The notes beneath the pieces are model-generated. The model did no database searches and had not been told where the DNA came from. It worked only from the letters and a program-made list of their open reading frames with translations. This document shows positions 26,746 through 34,775 of a stretch of 59,874 nt of DNA, in pieces. The number at the start of each line of letters is the position of its first letter. Positions within the stretch are counted from its first letter, which is position 1. This stretch comes from Cryobacterium melibiosiphilum (GTDB lineage Bacteria; Actinomycetota; Actinomycetes; Actinomycetales; Microbacteriaceae). Location: assembly GCF_003602235.1 (NCBI RefSeq), contig NZ_QZVS01000081.1, positions 39,201-99,074 of the forward strand, written 5' to 3'. The position numbers and the translations under genes were made by a program.

Positions 26746-27651
26746 TCACGCAGCGGCGGCAGCTGCTTCGAGGCGCGCGATGCGCACCCGGGCGGCGTCC
26801 TCCGATGACGACGAGCTGCCGAGCAGGGTGCGCACGAGACCGAGCACCACGCCGGTCGCCCAGACGGCGGGCCAGCGGGGTTTGCGGAGTCCGAGCATCC
26901 GTCGGTATTCGGCCGGCAGCGACCCAACGGCACCGGCGAACATGATGCGGTAGAACGGCTTCATCGAGGGGCGCAACGGCGGGTTGCGGATGAAGCGCAC
27001 CGCCTCGGCGACGCGGTCGTCGCTCTTGAGCACCCCGGCGGCGCGGAAGGCCTCGAGCTGCGCCCGCAACTCGCGTTCGGAGCGCGGTGGGTCGGCCACT
27101 CCCACAAGCTCGCCGGCCTTCGCCCACTCCCGCACGTACTGGTCGGCGCCGCCCGGGATCGGGGAGCCCCACACCGTCTCGCAGGCGAGGAACGCGTCCG
27201 TGAACACCACGTGCACCCACGACAACAGTTCGGCGTCACCCGCGTGGTACGGCTTCTCCACGCCCTGGGCATCGAGGTAGGTGCCCGCGACACGCTCGTG
27301 GAACTGCGCGACCCTCGACGATTCCCGCTCGGCCAGTGTGGTGTCGGCGAAGGTCACGGTGACGAGCCACTGGATCGTGCCCGACAATCGGCCGAGGGGG
27401 TCTTCGTGGTACCGGGACCAGTCGTGCACGCCGGCCATCGCCCCCGGGTGCAGCGTCTGCATGAGCAGCGCGCGGATGCCGGCGACCATCGTCGCCATAC
27501 CGCCGTGCACCGCCCAGGATGCCGATCCCGGACCAAAGAAGCCCAGGTCATCACCGAGTTCGATCTTGCCGACCCACGGCGGGCGGCCGTCATTCTTGCC
27601 CGACAGCGTGGTCAAGAGGTGTGAACGCCAACTGTCTGCAAACCTGCTCAT
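26746..27651 (-). CDS. Oxygenase MpaB family protein (DUF2236)
   Basis: This 301-aa protein belongs to the DUF2236/MpaB group, haem-dependent oxygenases related to latex-clearing protein Lcp. Supporting segments are SASWAVHGGMATMVAGIRALLMQ and TLHPGAMAGVHDWSRYHEDPLGRLSGT, with the conserved HPGAMAGV, and a later LLSWVHVVFTDAFL with the second conserved His. The start MSRFADSWRSHLL lacks a good ribosome binding site; an in-frame start at 27699 exists. No signal peptide is visible, so it probably acts in the cytoplasm, with unknown substrate. Confidence 0.85.
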   Translation of the reverse strand: MSRFADSWRSHLLTTLSGKNDGRPPWVGKIELGDDLGFFGPGSASWAVHGGMATMVAGIRALLMQTLHPGAMAGVHDWSRYHEDPLGRLSGTIQWLVTVTFADTTLAERESSRVAQFHERVAGTYLDAQGVEKPYHAGDAELLSWVHVVFTDAFLACETVWGSPIPGGADQYVREWAKAGELVGVADPPRSERELRAQLEAFRAAGVLKSDDRVAEAVRFIRNPPLRPSMKPFYRIMFAGAVGSLPAEYRRMLGLRKPRWPAVWATGVVLGLVRTLLGSSSSSEDAARVRIARLEAAAAAA

Positions 27652-27730
27652 GCCGAGGAGACTAGCGCGCGCGGCTGGGATTCCCAGGCGAGCCGGCATC
27701 CGTTGTCGCCGACGCGCCTACGCTGGGCAA

Positions 27731-28018
27731 ATGCCCTCGTTCCGCGTGACCATCGCCATCGGTGCACTGCGCCCCGGCATCGCCCCGGCGGCCGTGCTGC
27801 CCGCCGCCGCGGCGGCCGCTGCCGACCTGACGACGGTCGAGGCCAGCGACCTCGCCGTGGTCGCGGGCTCTGCCCGCCTGATCGTGCGGTTCACCGCCGA
27901 AGACCGGGAGATCGCCGCTCAAATCGCCGACCACGTGCTCGAGGTGACGGGCACCCTCGCCGAGCCTCGCTCGTCGACCCTCACGAAACGCGTGGGCGGC
28001 CGCTGGCTCGCAGCCTGA
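27731..28018 (+). CDS. Small hypothetical protein
   Basis: I do not recognise this 95-aa protein. It is rich in Ala and Val, with a likely alternating beta-alpha pattern (RLIVRFTAEDREIAAQIADHVLEVTG) and a basic C-terminus (TLTKRVGGRW). It has neither a signal peptide nor a membrane helix. It lies between the divergent MpaB gene and the convergent YedY-like gene. GC-rich third positions and the codon pattern match its neighbours, supporting a real gene. Confidence 0.65.
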   Translation: MPSFRVTIAIGALRPGIAPAAVLPAAAAAAADLTTVEASDLAVVAGSARLIVRFTAEDREIAAQIADHVLEVTGTLAEPRSSTLTKRVGGRWLAA

Positions 28019-28037
28019 CCCGCGTCGCCCGGCTTCG

Positions 28038-28631
28038 CTACCAATAACGCTCTTCCTGCCACGGGTCGCCGCGCATGTGGTATCCGTTGAGTTCCCAAAA
28101 GCCCGGCTCATCGCGCCGCATCAGTTCGAGCCCGTGCACCCACTTGGCGCTCTTCCAGAAATACAGGTGCGGCACGATCAGGCGTGCCGGGCCGCCGTGT
28201 TCCGGGGTCAGGTCCTCATCGTCGACCTGGTGCGCGATCCAGGCCTGGCCGCCGCGCAGATCGGCCAGGGACAGGTTGGTCGTATAACCACCGTAGGAGT
28301 GTGCCATGGCGAATTCGGTGCGGGTCGTCACGCCGTCGAGCAACACGTCGAGCGAGACGCCCCGCCAGCGCGTTGCGAGCTTCGACCAGCCCGTGCCGCC
28401 GTGGATATCGACGGTCACGTCCTCCTGCGGCAGAGCCTGAAACTCAGCCCAGTCCCAGCGATGGTCCCGGTGGCGTTCGGTGCGAATCAGAAATTCCCAG
28501 TCCTGACGACGGATGCTCGGAATCGGACCCGAGGAGCGCACCGGCAGGTCGTCGGTCACGGACTGTCCGGGCGGGAGCAGGGGACTGTCCTGACGCCTGC
28601 GGCTCAACAACTTTGAGGGGATCAGCTTCAT
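28038..28631 (-). CDS. Sulfite oxidase-like molybdopterin-domain protein (YedY-like), Cys-free
   Basis: This 197-aa protein has the molybdopterin oxidoreductase fold of the actinobacterial sulfite oxidase-like group (VDIHGGTGWSKLATRWRGVSL, EHGGPARLIVPHLYFWKSAKWV in part, ELNGYHMRGDPWQEERYW). The family normally binds molybdenum through a Cys just before the GGYTTN segment. Here that segment reads AMAHSYGGYTTNLSL, and the protein has no cysteine at all. No Tat signal is visible, so it is cytoplasmic. The start MKLIPSKLLSRRR follows the family. It could be a cofactor-less homologue or use another ligand. Confidence 0.82.
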   Translation of the reverse strand: MKLIPSKLLSRRRQDSPLLPPGQSVTDDLPVRSSGPIPSIRRQDWEFLIRTERHRDHRWDWAEFQALPQEDVTVDIHGGTGWSKLATRWRGVSLDVLLDGVTTRTEFAMAHSYGGYTTNLSLADLRGGQAWIAHQVDDEDLTPEHGGPARLIVPHLYFWKSAKWVHGLELMRRDEPGFWELNGYHMRGDPWQEERYW

Positions 28632-28793
28632 GACGCTCCTTGCACAACCAACACCAGACGGGTTCCGCGAACACCGCAGCCTAGCGGGGGCCTCGCTGCG
28701 CGGATAAGGGCTTGTGCGCCGGGCAATTTTCTGCATGCCCCCTTTCGGGCGTAGGCTCGGCAGGTTGCATATTCATGAACCCGAGGGACCGCA

Positions 28794-30302
28794 ATGACAC
28801 AGGACACGCCCACCACGCCCCGACAAACCCCCTCGTCGGGCGAGAAAACCCTCAAACCGTCCACGAACCGCAAGGTCATCGCCCTCGCGATCGCCGGTGC
28901 CTTCGGTGGCTTCCTCTTCGGCTTCGACTCCAGTGTGGTCAACGGCGCCGTCAACGCGATCCAGCAGGAGTTCGGCCTGAACGCCGCCCTGACCGGGTTC
29001 GCCGTGGCCTGCGCCCTGCTCGGTGCCGCCCTCGGCGCCTTCTTCGGTGGACGAGTCGCCGACCGCTACGGCCGTATCCCCGTCATGATCATCGGCGCCG
29101 TCGTCTTTCTGCTGAGCTCACTCGGCTCGGGCTTCGCCTTCGGTGTCGTCGACCTCATCATCTGGCGGGTGCTCGGCGGAATCGGGATCGGCCTCGCATC
29201 CGTCGTCGCCCCGGCCTATATCGCTGAAATCTCGCCGCGCAACATGCGCGGGCGCCTCGGCTCGCTGCAGCAGCTCGCCATCACCATCGGTATCTTCACC
29301 GCGCTGCTCAGCAACGCGACCCTGTCCGACAACGCCGGCGGAGCGGACGCCGAATTCTGGTTCGGCCTCGAAGCCTGGCGCTGGATGTTCCTGATCGGCG
29401 CCGTTCCGGCCATCGTCTACGGCGTGATCGCGTTCCTGCTGCCGGAATCCCCGCGTTTCCTGGTGCTCACAGATCGGGAAGCGGATGCCCGAGCCGTGTT
29501 CAACAAGGTCTGGCCGGACGGCGACGTCGACCGGGAGATCCGTGACATGCGCGCGTCGATTGAGGGCGATCGCCGCGCAAAGACCACCGGGTCGCTGCGC
29601 GGCTCGAGCTTCGGCCTGAAGCCCATCGTCTGGGTCGGAATCACCCTGTCGGTGTTCCAGCAGTTCGTGGGCATCAACGTGATCTTCTACTACTCGACCA
29701 CCCTGTGGGAGGCCGTCGGCTTCCAGGAACGCGACTCCCACGCCATCTCGGTGGCCACCTCGGTCACCAACATCCTGGTCACGCTCATCGCGATCGCGTT
29801 GGTCGACCGTGTCGGCCGCCGCCCGATCCTGCTGTTCGGCTCGGTCGGCATGACGGCGTCGCTGGCCACCATGGCCATCGCCTTCAGCCAGTCGATCACC
29901 GTCGACGGCGAGCTCAGCCTGCCCGGCGCGTGGGGCCCGATCGCCCTCGTCGCCGCCAACGTTTTCGTGATCTCCTTCGGTGCCTCGTGGGGCCCGGTCG
30001 TCTGGGTGCTGCTCGGCGAGATGTTCCCGAACACGATTCGGGCCAAGGCCCTCGGCCTCGCGGCAGCCGCCCAGTGGATCGCGAACTTTTTGATCACGGT
30101 CACGTTCCCGCCCATGTCGGATACCTCGCTGCCTCTGACCTACGGCATGTACGCCCTCTTTGCCGCCCTGTCGTTCTGGTTCGTCATGACGAAGGTGCCG
30201 GAGACCAACGGTATGTCCCTCGAAGAGGCCAACACGCTGTTGCCGCCGAAGAACGCGGCCCGGAACGCTGCCAAGGCCGCGGCCAGGGCGACCTCCAAGT
30301 AG
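28794..30302 (+). CDS. MFS sugar porter (sugar:H+ symporter)
   Basis: This 502-aa transporter of the sugar porter family (XylE/GlcP-like) has twelve membrane helices and the family signatures GFDSSVVNGAVNAIQ, GRVADRYGRIP (loop 2-3), YIAEISPRNMRGRLGS, QQFVGINVIFYYS, DRVGRRPILLFG and a C-terminal VPETNGMSLEE. Glucose, xylose or a related monosaccharide is the likely substrate. The ATG has GAGGGA upstream. It is monocistronic; the next gene starts 66 bases later. Confidence 0.93.
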   Translation: MTQDTPTTPRQTPSSGEKTLKPSTNRKVIALAIAGAFGGFLFGFDSSVVNGAVNAIQQEFGLNAALTGFAVACALLGAALGAFFGGRVADRYGRIPVMIIGAVVFLLSSLGSGFAFGVVDLIIWRVLGGIGIGLASVVAPAYIAEISPRNMRGRLGSLQQLAITIGIFTALLSNATLSDNAGGADAEFWFGLEAWRWMFLIGAVPAIVYGVIAFLLPESPRFLVLTDREADARAVFNKVWPDGDVDREIRDMRASIEGDRRAKTTGSLRGSSFGLKPIVWVGITLSVFQQFVGINVIFYYSTTLWEAVGFQERDSHAISVATSVTNILVTLIAIALVDRVGRRPILLFGSVGMTASLATMAIAFSQSITVDGELSLPGAWGPIALVAANVFVISFGASWGPVVWVLLGEMFPNTIRAKALGLAAAAQWIANFLITVTFPPMSDTSLPLTYGMYALFAALSFWFVMTKVPETNGMSLEEANTLLPPKNAARNAAKAAARATSK

Positions 30303-30368
30303 GCTGCGCGCGCCGCGCGTCCCGCTCCAATCCCGGCCCGTTCCCGACGAACCTGATAAACAGGAGGG

Positions 30369-31739
30369 GTGACCCCGATCAACCCCAGCACCGCTGACCT
30401 CGCCACTCTGCGCCGAACCCTCGGCACCCCCGAACTCGCGTGGCTGCTCGCCCGGCTGCGCACCCGCCTCGAAAGCACCGGGCAGCTCACCGGAACGGTC
30501 ACCAAACCACAGGCATCGGCGGGGGAGCGCGCCGCGGTCGCGCGGTTGCTGAATCGGCCCGTGCGAGCCGGCACCTCGGCATCCGTCTCGCTCGACACCC
30601 TCGATGACGTGCTGCGCCGGTCGGGCCTCTGGCCGGCCGGGCTCGCCGCGGCCGTGGTCGCGCTCACCGGCACGGTCGTCGACCCGCTCGAACGGGCCGG
30701 GGAACGCGACGCCTGGCAGGCCGCCGCGAACACCCTGCGCCGACTCGGACGGCCCGAGCTCTCCGGCTGGGCCGATCGGGTGATCCGCACCGGTGCCCTG
30801 CGCCGGGCTGCCCCGACGGCCGCGGGCGCGCAGGCCCTCGCCGCCCAACTCGCCACCGTGGCCGGCGCCCTGCCGACGAGCGGGGAATCCCTCGGCGCCT
30901 TCGCGTCCCGCACCGTGCACGACGCCCACGCCCTCGACGTGCACACCCCGCTCGGCACCCTCGCCGTCGGCCTCGCGAGCGCACTGGGTTCGGCCCTCGC
31001 CAGCTCGCCCTCCGCTGCACGCTCCGGCGAGCAGACGGGCGGTGCAGCGACCGCGACGGACGCCCTGCGCGGGCCGGTGCCCACGTCGTCGCCGACGGAT
31101 GCCTCGGCCGACTCCGCGCGCTGGCGCCGCGAGGCGTGGCACTCGGTGGGCGTCGTGCTCGACGAGCTCTCGTCGAGCGTGCTCGTTCTCGGCCTGCCTG
31201 GCGGTGACACGTCACCCACTGCACGCGCCCTCGCGGCCCTCGCCGAGGCCGGTCAGCCGGTCGTGCTCACCCTGCGGCAGCTTCTCGCCGACGAGCTCGG
31301 CACGGTGCCGCCGGTGGTCTTCGTCTGTGAAAACCCGGCCGTTGTCGCGGCCGCCGCCGACGCGCTCGGCGCGACCTCGGCGCCGCTCGTCTGCCTGAAC
31401 GGCCAGCCCGGGGCGGCGGCGATTCGGCTGCTCGAGCGGCTCGTGGCCGACGGCGCTGCCCTGCGCTTCCACGGCGATTTCGACTGGAGCGGAATCGGCG
31501 TCGCCCGGGCCCTCGCCGAACGGGTCGCGTGGACCCCCTGGCGGTTTTCCGCCGCGGACTACTCCGCGGCGTGTGCGGAGCGGAGCGCCTTGCCGGCGTT
31601 GCTCGTGCTGCCGGGGGTCAGCGCGGCGAGCGTGGAAACACCGTGGGATGCTGACCTCGCCGAAGCCATGGCATCCGTCGGCCTCGCCGTGGATGAAGAA
31701 CTCGTGCTGGCCGCCCTGCTGGCTGACCTCGCCCTCTGA
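30369..31739 (+). CDS. TIGR02679/JetD-like protein with Toprim (DUF2399) domain, no Wadjet partners
   Basis: This 456-aa protein matches TIGR02679, the family of the JetD nuclease subunit of Wadjet plasmid-defence systems. The N-terminal half resembles the DUF3323-type region (ATLRRTLGTPELAWLLARLR; LLNRPVRAGTSASVSLDTLDDVL). The C-terminal DUF2399 Toprim domain keeps the predicted catalytic Glu321 in FVCENPAVV and Asp370/Asp372 in RFHGDFDWSGIGVA. None of the usual partners (TIGR02677, TIGR02678, TIGR02680; JetA, JetB, JetC) is in the window: the neighbours are a sugar porter and the nickel permease. The GTG start lies only one base after AGGAGG, which is unusually close. It ends three bases from the convergent nickel permease gene. 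Confidence 0.8.
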   Translation: MTPINPSTADLATLRRTLGTPELAWLLARLRTRLESTGQLTGTVTKPQASAGERAAVARLLNRPVRAGTSASVSLDTLDDVLRRSGLWPAGLAAAVVALTGTVVDPLERAGERDAWQAAANTLRRLGRPELSGWADRVIRTGALRRAAPTAAGAQALAAQLATVAGALPTSGESLGAFASRTVHDAHALDVHTPLGTLAVGLASALGSALASSPSAARSGEQTGGAATATDALRGPVPTSSPTDASADSARWRREAWHSVGVVLDELSSSVLVLGLPGGDTSPTARALAALAEAGQPVVLTLRQLLADELGTVPPVVFVCENPAVVAAAADALGATSAPLVCLNGQPGAAAIRLLERLVADGAALRFHGDFDWSGIGVARALAERVAWTPWRFSAADYSAACAERSALPALLVLPGVSAASVETPWDADLAEAMASVGLAVDEELVLAALLADLAL

Positions 31740-31742
31740 CGC

Positions 31743-32855
31743 TCAATCCGTATCAGTGGGCGCGGGGCGCACGGCCGCCGACCAACGTTCCTCGACATGG
31801 CCGAGGCGCCAGCCGGCGAACGCGATGATCCACGCGAGCACGCAGATCGCGATGATGACGTAACCGACGTTTTCGAGGTTGAGTGAGCCGATCGCGTAGA
31901 GCGGACCGGAGACGATGCCGATCTGGTCGACCAGGATCGAGAGGAGTTCGATCGATCCGATCACGAGCGCGACCGCCACCGACACGGCCGTGATCACGAG
32001 GTTGTAATAGACCTTGCGCACGGGCTTGGTGAACGCCCAGCCGTAGGCGTAGTTCATGAAGATGCCATCGAGGGAATCCAGCAGGCTCATGCCGGCCGCG
32101 AACAGGATCGGCAGCGTCAGGATGGCATACCAGGGCAGGACGAAAGCCGCCGCGCCGCCGGCCAGGATCAGGAGGCTGACCTCGGTCGCGGTGTCGAAAC
32201 CGAGGCCGAACAGCAGGCCGATCGGATACATCTGCCAGGGCCGGGTCACGACCCGGGTGGCGCGGCCAAAGATGCGGTTGGCGAAACCACGGTTGGCGAG
32301 CTGGTCTTCGAGCGCCGCCTCATCGAACTCGCCGTGGCGCATGCGGCGGAAGACCTTCACGATGCTGAGCAGGATCACGAGATTGATGATGCCGATCAGG
32401 TAGAGGAACGAGCCGGAGATGCCGGTTCCGATCACGCCCAGCACCGACTGCAGGGTCGACGAGTCCTCCTCGACCGGCCCGGCGAGGGCACGGATGCCCG
32501 CGGCCAACAGCGCGCACAGCCCGAAGACGATCGTCGAATGGCCGAGCGAAAACCAGAAGCCCACCGAGAGCGGGTGGCGCCCGTCGTTCATGAGCTTGCG
32601 GGTGGTGTTGTCGATGGCCGCGATGTGGTCGGCGTCGAAGGCGTGCCGCAGCCCGAGCGTATAGGCGGTCAACCCGATTCCCACCCCGAAGAGCCCGGCC
32701 GAACCAATGCTCAGCTGCTGGGGAACGACGAGGGCGATCAGTACTCCCCAGCCGATCAGGTGCAGGAGAATCACACAACCGGCCATTCCCCCGAGCGAGG
32801 CCCACTCGCCCCGGCTGAGGGCCCGTCGCATCCGCTGCCACCGCGCGGCGTTCAT
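31743..32855 (-). CDS. HoxN/HupN/NixA family nickel/cobalt permease
   Basis: This is a secondary nickel (or cobalt) uptake permease of the NiCoT family. The 370-aa protein has about eight membrane helices and the family signature RHAFDADHIAAIDN (residues 70-83), followed by FWFSLGHSTIVFGL and LGFDTATEV. The start overlaps the stop of the ABC ATPase gene (ATGA), making it the last gene of the operon with the FecBCD-type importer, and next to the [NiFe]-hydrogenase cluster. Nickel supply to the hydrogenase is therefore the likely role. Confidence 0.93.
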   Translation of the reverse strand: MNAARWQRMRRALSRGEWASLGGMAGCVILLHLIGWGVLIALVVPQQLSIGSAGLFGVGIGLTAYTLGLRHAFDADHIAAIDNTTRKLMNDGRHPLSVGFWFSLGHSTIVFGLCALLAAGIRALAGPVEEDSSTLQSVLGVIGTGISGSFLYLIGIINLVILLSIVKVFRRMRHGEFDEAALEDQLANRGFANRIFGRATRVVTRPWQMYPIGLLFGLGFDTATEVSLLILAGGAAAFVLPWYAILTLPILFAAGMSLLDSLDGIFMNYAYGWAFTKPVRKVYYNLVITAVSVAVALVIGSIELLSILVDQIGIVSGPLYAIGSLNLENVGYVIIAICVLAWIIAFAGWRLGHVEERWSAAVRPAPTDTD

Positions 32856-33673
32856 GGGGCGCCCTCACCGTGCCGCGCGGCCGGGGAATCGTCGTAGTGG
32901 GTGACGATCGTGCGGCGCGGGGCCGGAACCGCCGCACGGGTCGCCTCAGCACCCGAATCGAGGTAGTCGACGGCGCTGACCCGCACTCCGTACAGCGCCG
33001 ACAGGCTGGTTTCGGTCAGCAGTTCTGCCGCAGGCCCCTGCTGCGCCTCGCCCGGGTGCAGCAGCACGACGGTGTCGGCGAGGTAGAGGGCATGGTCGGG
33101 GTCGTGGGTGCTGAGCAGCATTCCAATGCCGTCGGCGGCGAGTTCGCGCAGCAGCCGCAGCACCCGCACCTGATTCTTCAGGTCGAGCCCGGTGGACGGC
33201 TCGTCGAGGATCAGCAGGTTGGTTTCGGCGGCAACGGCCCGGGCGATCAGCACGAGCTGTTGTTCCCCGCCGCTGAGGGTCGGAAAAGACCGGTCGCGCA
33301 GGGCCGCGATGCCGACCCGTTCCATTGCGAACAGGGCGGCGGCCCGGTCGCCGGCCCCCGGGCTGCGAAACAGCTGCACGTGCCGGGCCCGTCCCATCAG
33401 CACCATGTCGAAGGCCCGGTATGCGAACGACGTTCCGCGGGCCTGGGGCACGAAGCCGACGGCCTCGCGCCGGCGCACGCTGCCCTGCTGCACCGGCAGC
33501 AACCCGGCCGCGCAGCGCACCAGGGTCGTCTTGCCGCTGCCGTTCGGGCCCAGCACCGCCGTGACCGATCCGGCCGCCACCTGGAGGGTCACGTTCCGAA
33601 ACACCGCAGGCTGCCCGGGGTACCCAAACCCTGCCTCGCGCAACTCGAGCAGGACCGGGGCGACGTCAGGCAC
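32852..33673 (-). CDS. FecE-type ABC transporter ATP-binding protein (predicted nickel-complex import)
   Basis: This 273-aa ATPase has Walker A LGPNGSGKTTLVRCAAGLL, Q-loop GFVPQARGTSF, signature TLSGGEQQLVLIARAVA and Walker B LLILDEPSTGLDL, as in iron-siderophore/cobalamin FecE/BtuD proteins. GTG 33673 was chosen: it overlaps the permease stop by eight bases and has GGGA upstream. A TTG further upstream would add an odd MCCCD start. The C-terminal roughly 60 residues extend beyond the usual length. It lies between the permease gene and the nickel permease gene in one operon. Confidence 0.9.
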   Translation of the reverse strand: MPDVAPVLLELREAGFGYPGQPAVFRNVTLQVAAGSVTAVLGPNGSGKTTLVRCAAGLLPVQQGSVRRREAVGFVPQARGTSFAYRAFDMVLMGRARHVQLFRSPGAGDRAAALFAMERVGIAALRDRSFPTLSGGEQQLVLIARAVAAETNLLILDEPSTGLDLKNQVRVLRLLRELAADGIGMLLSTHDPDHALYLADTVVLLHPGEAQQGPAAELLTETSLSALYGVRVSAVDYLDSGAEATRAAVPAPRRTIVTHYDDSPAARHGEGAP

Positions 33674-34775
33674 TGTCCCAAATCCGGTCGCGGTGGCGTC
33701 GCAGCAGCACAAAGAACACCGGCGCCCCGATCAGCGCCGTCAGCACGCCGAGCGGAATCTCCCCGGCGGTGAGCGAGCGCGCGACCGTGTCCACGACGAT
33801 GAGGAGGGCCCCGCCGAGCAGAACCGACACCGGCAGCAGCACGCGGTTGTCGGGGCCGACCCACATGCGGGCGAGGTGCGGAATCACGAGGCCCACCCAG
33901 CTGATCACGCCGCTGACCGCGACCGCGCCGGCGACGATCAGGGCGACGGATGCGAGCACCACCCAGCGCAGCCGCCGCGGACGCACCCCGAGCGCCGCCG
34001 CATCGTCGTCCCCGAGCGAGAGCACGTTGATGCGCCAGCGCAGGGCCAGCACGACGACCGTGCCGAGCAGGATCGGGCCGACCGCGACGAGCACCTGTCC
34101 GGGAGTCGCCCCCGCGATGCTGCCCAGCAGCCAGAAGACAATTGCCGGCAGCGTCGTGAACGGGTCGGCGAGGTAGGTCACGAGGGCGACGAGCGCGGAG
34201 AAGAATGACCCGGTCACCACCCCGCCGAGCACCAGCATGAGCACGGGGGTGCCGCCGCGGCCCGAGGTGATCAGAAAGACCAGCACCAGGGCCAGCAGCC
34301 CGCAGGCGAACGACCCACCGACGAGCATCACCGGGCCGAGTCCGAGCAGCAACGCGAGGGCCCCGCCGAAGGATGCCCCGGCCGAGACCCCGATGATGTC
34401 GGGGCTGACGAGGGGGTTGCGAAAGATCGCCTGCAGGGCGGCGCCACCGAGGGCGAGACCGCCGCCGACCAGCGCCGCCAACAGCACCCGCGGCATCCGC
34501 ACCAGCAGCACGACGTTGTGTTCGGTCGGCGGAATGTCCTCACCCCCGAATGCGCCCCCGGGGTCGGTGCCGAGCAGGATCTGCACGACGTGGCCGAACG
34601 GAACATCGAAGCGGCCGAGCGTCAGCGCGAGCAGCGCGACCGTCAGCAGTGCGCCGAGGGAGATGAGAATCGGGCGCAGGGTGCGAACGCGTTCCGGCGT
34701 GGGAGCGCGGCCGGGGCCGCGGTGCTCGCGCGGCGCGCGGCGCCGGTCGATCCGGGCATGGCTCTCATCCAGCAT
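33666..34775 (-). CDS. FecCD-type ABC transporter permease (predicted nickel-complex import)
   Basis: This 369-aa FecCD/BtuC-type permease has nine to ten membrane helices and the typical segments LLVRMPRVLLAALVGGGLALGGAALQAIFRNPL (in part), PDIIGVSAGASFGG, RINVLSLGDDDAAALGV and GVISWVGLVIPHLARMWVGPDNR. The Arg-rich N-terminus (ARIDRRRAPREHR) is cytoplasmic. It overlaps the binding-protein gene by 11 bases and the ATPase gene by 8. A homodimer is expected, as there is one permease gene. Confidence 0.93.
   Translation of the reverse strand: MLDESHARIDRRRAPREHRGPGRAPTPERVRTLRPILISLGALLTVALLALTLGRFDVPFGHVVQILLGTDPGGAFGGEDIPPTEHNVVLLVRMPRVLLAALVGGGLALGGAALQAIFRNPLVSPDIIGVSAGASFGGALALLLGLGPVMLVGGSFACGLLALVLVFLITSGRGGTPVLMLVLGGVVTGSFFSALVALVTYLADPFTTLPAIVFWLLGSIAGATPGQVLVAVGPILLGTVVVLALRWRINVLSLGDDDAAALGVRPRRLRWVVLASVALIVAGAVAVSGVISWVGLVIPHLARMWVGPDNRVLLPVSVLLGGALLIVVDTVARSLTAGEIPLGVLTALIGAPVFFVLLRRHRDRIWDSA

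Noticed and set aside
26640..26760. Hairpin B as a simple terminator for the convergent membrane protein and MpaB genes
   Set aside because: There is no T-run, the arms are longer than needed, and a third arm copy is present; a repeat element explains it better.
29118..31142. 674-aa minus-strand frame across the sugar porter and JetD-like genes
   Set aside because: It is antisense to two recognised genes with Arg/Gly/Glu-rich composition and no domains.
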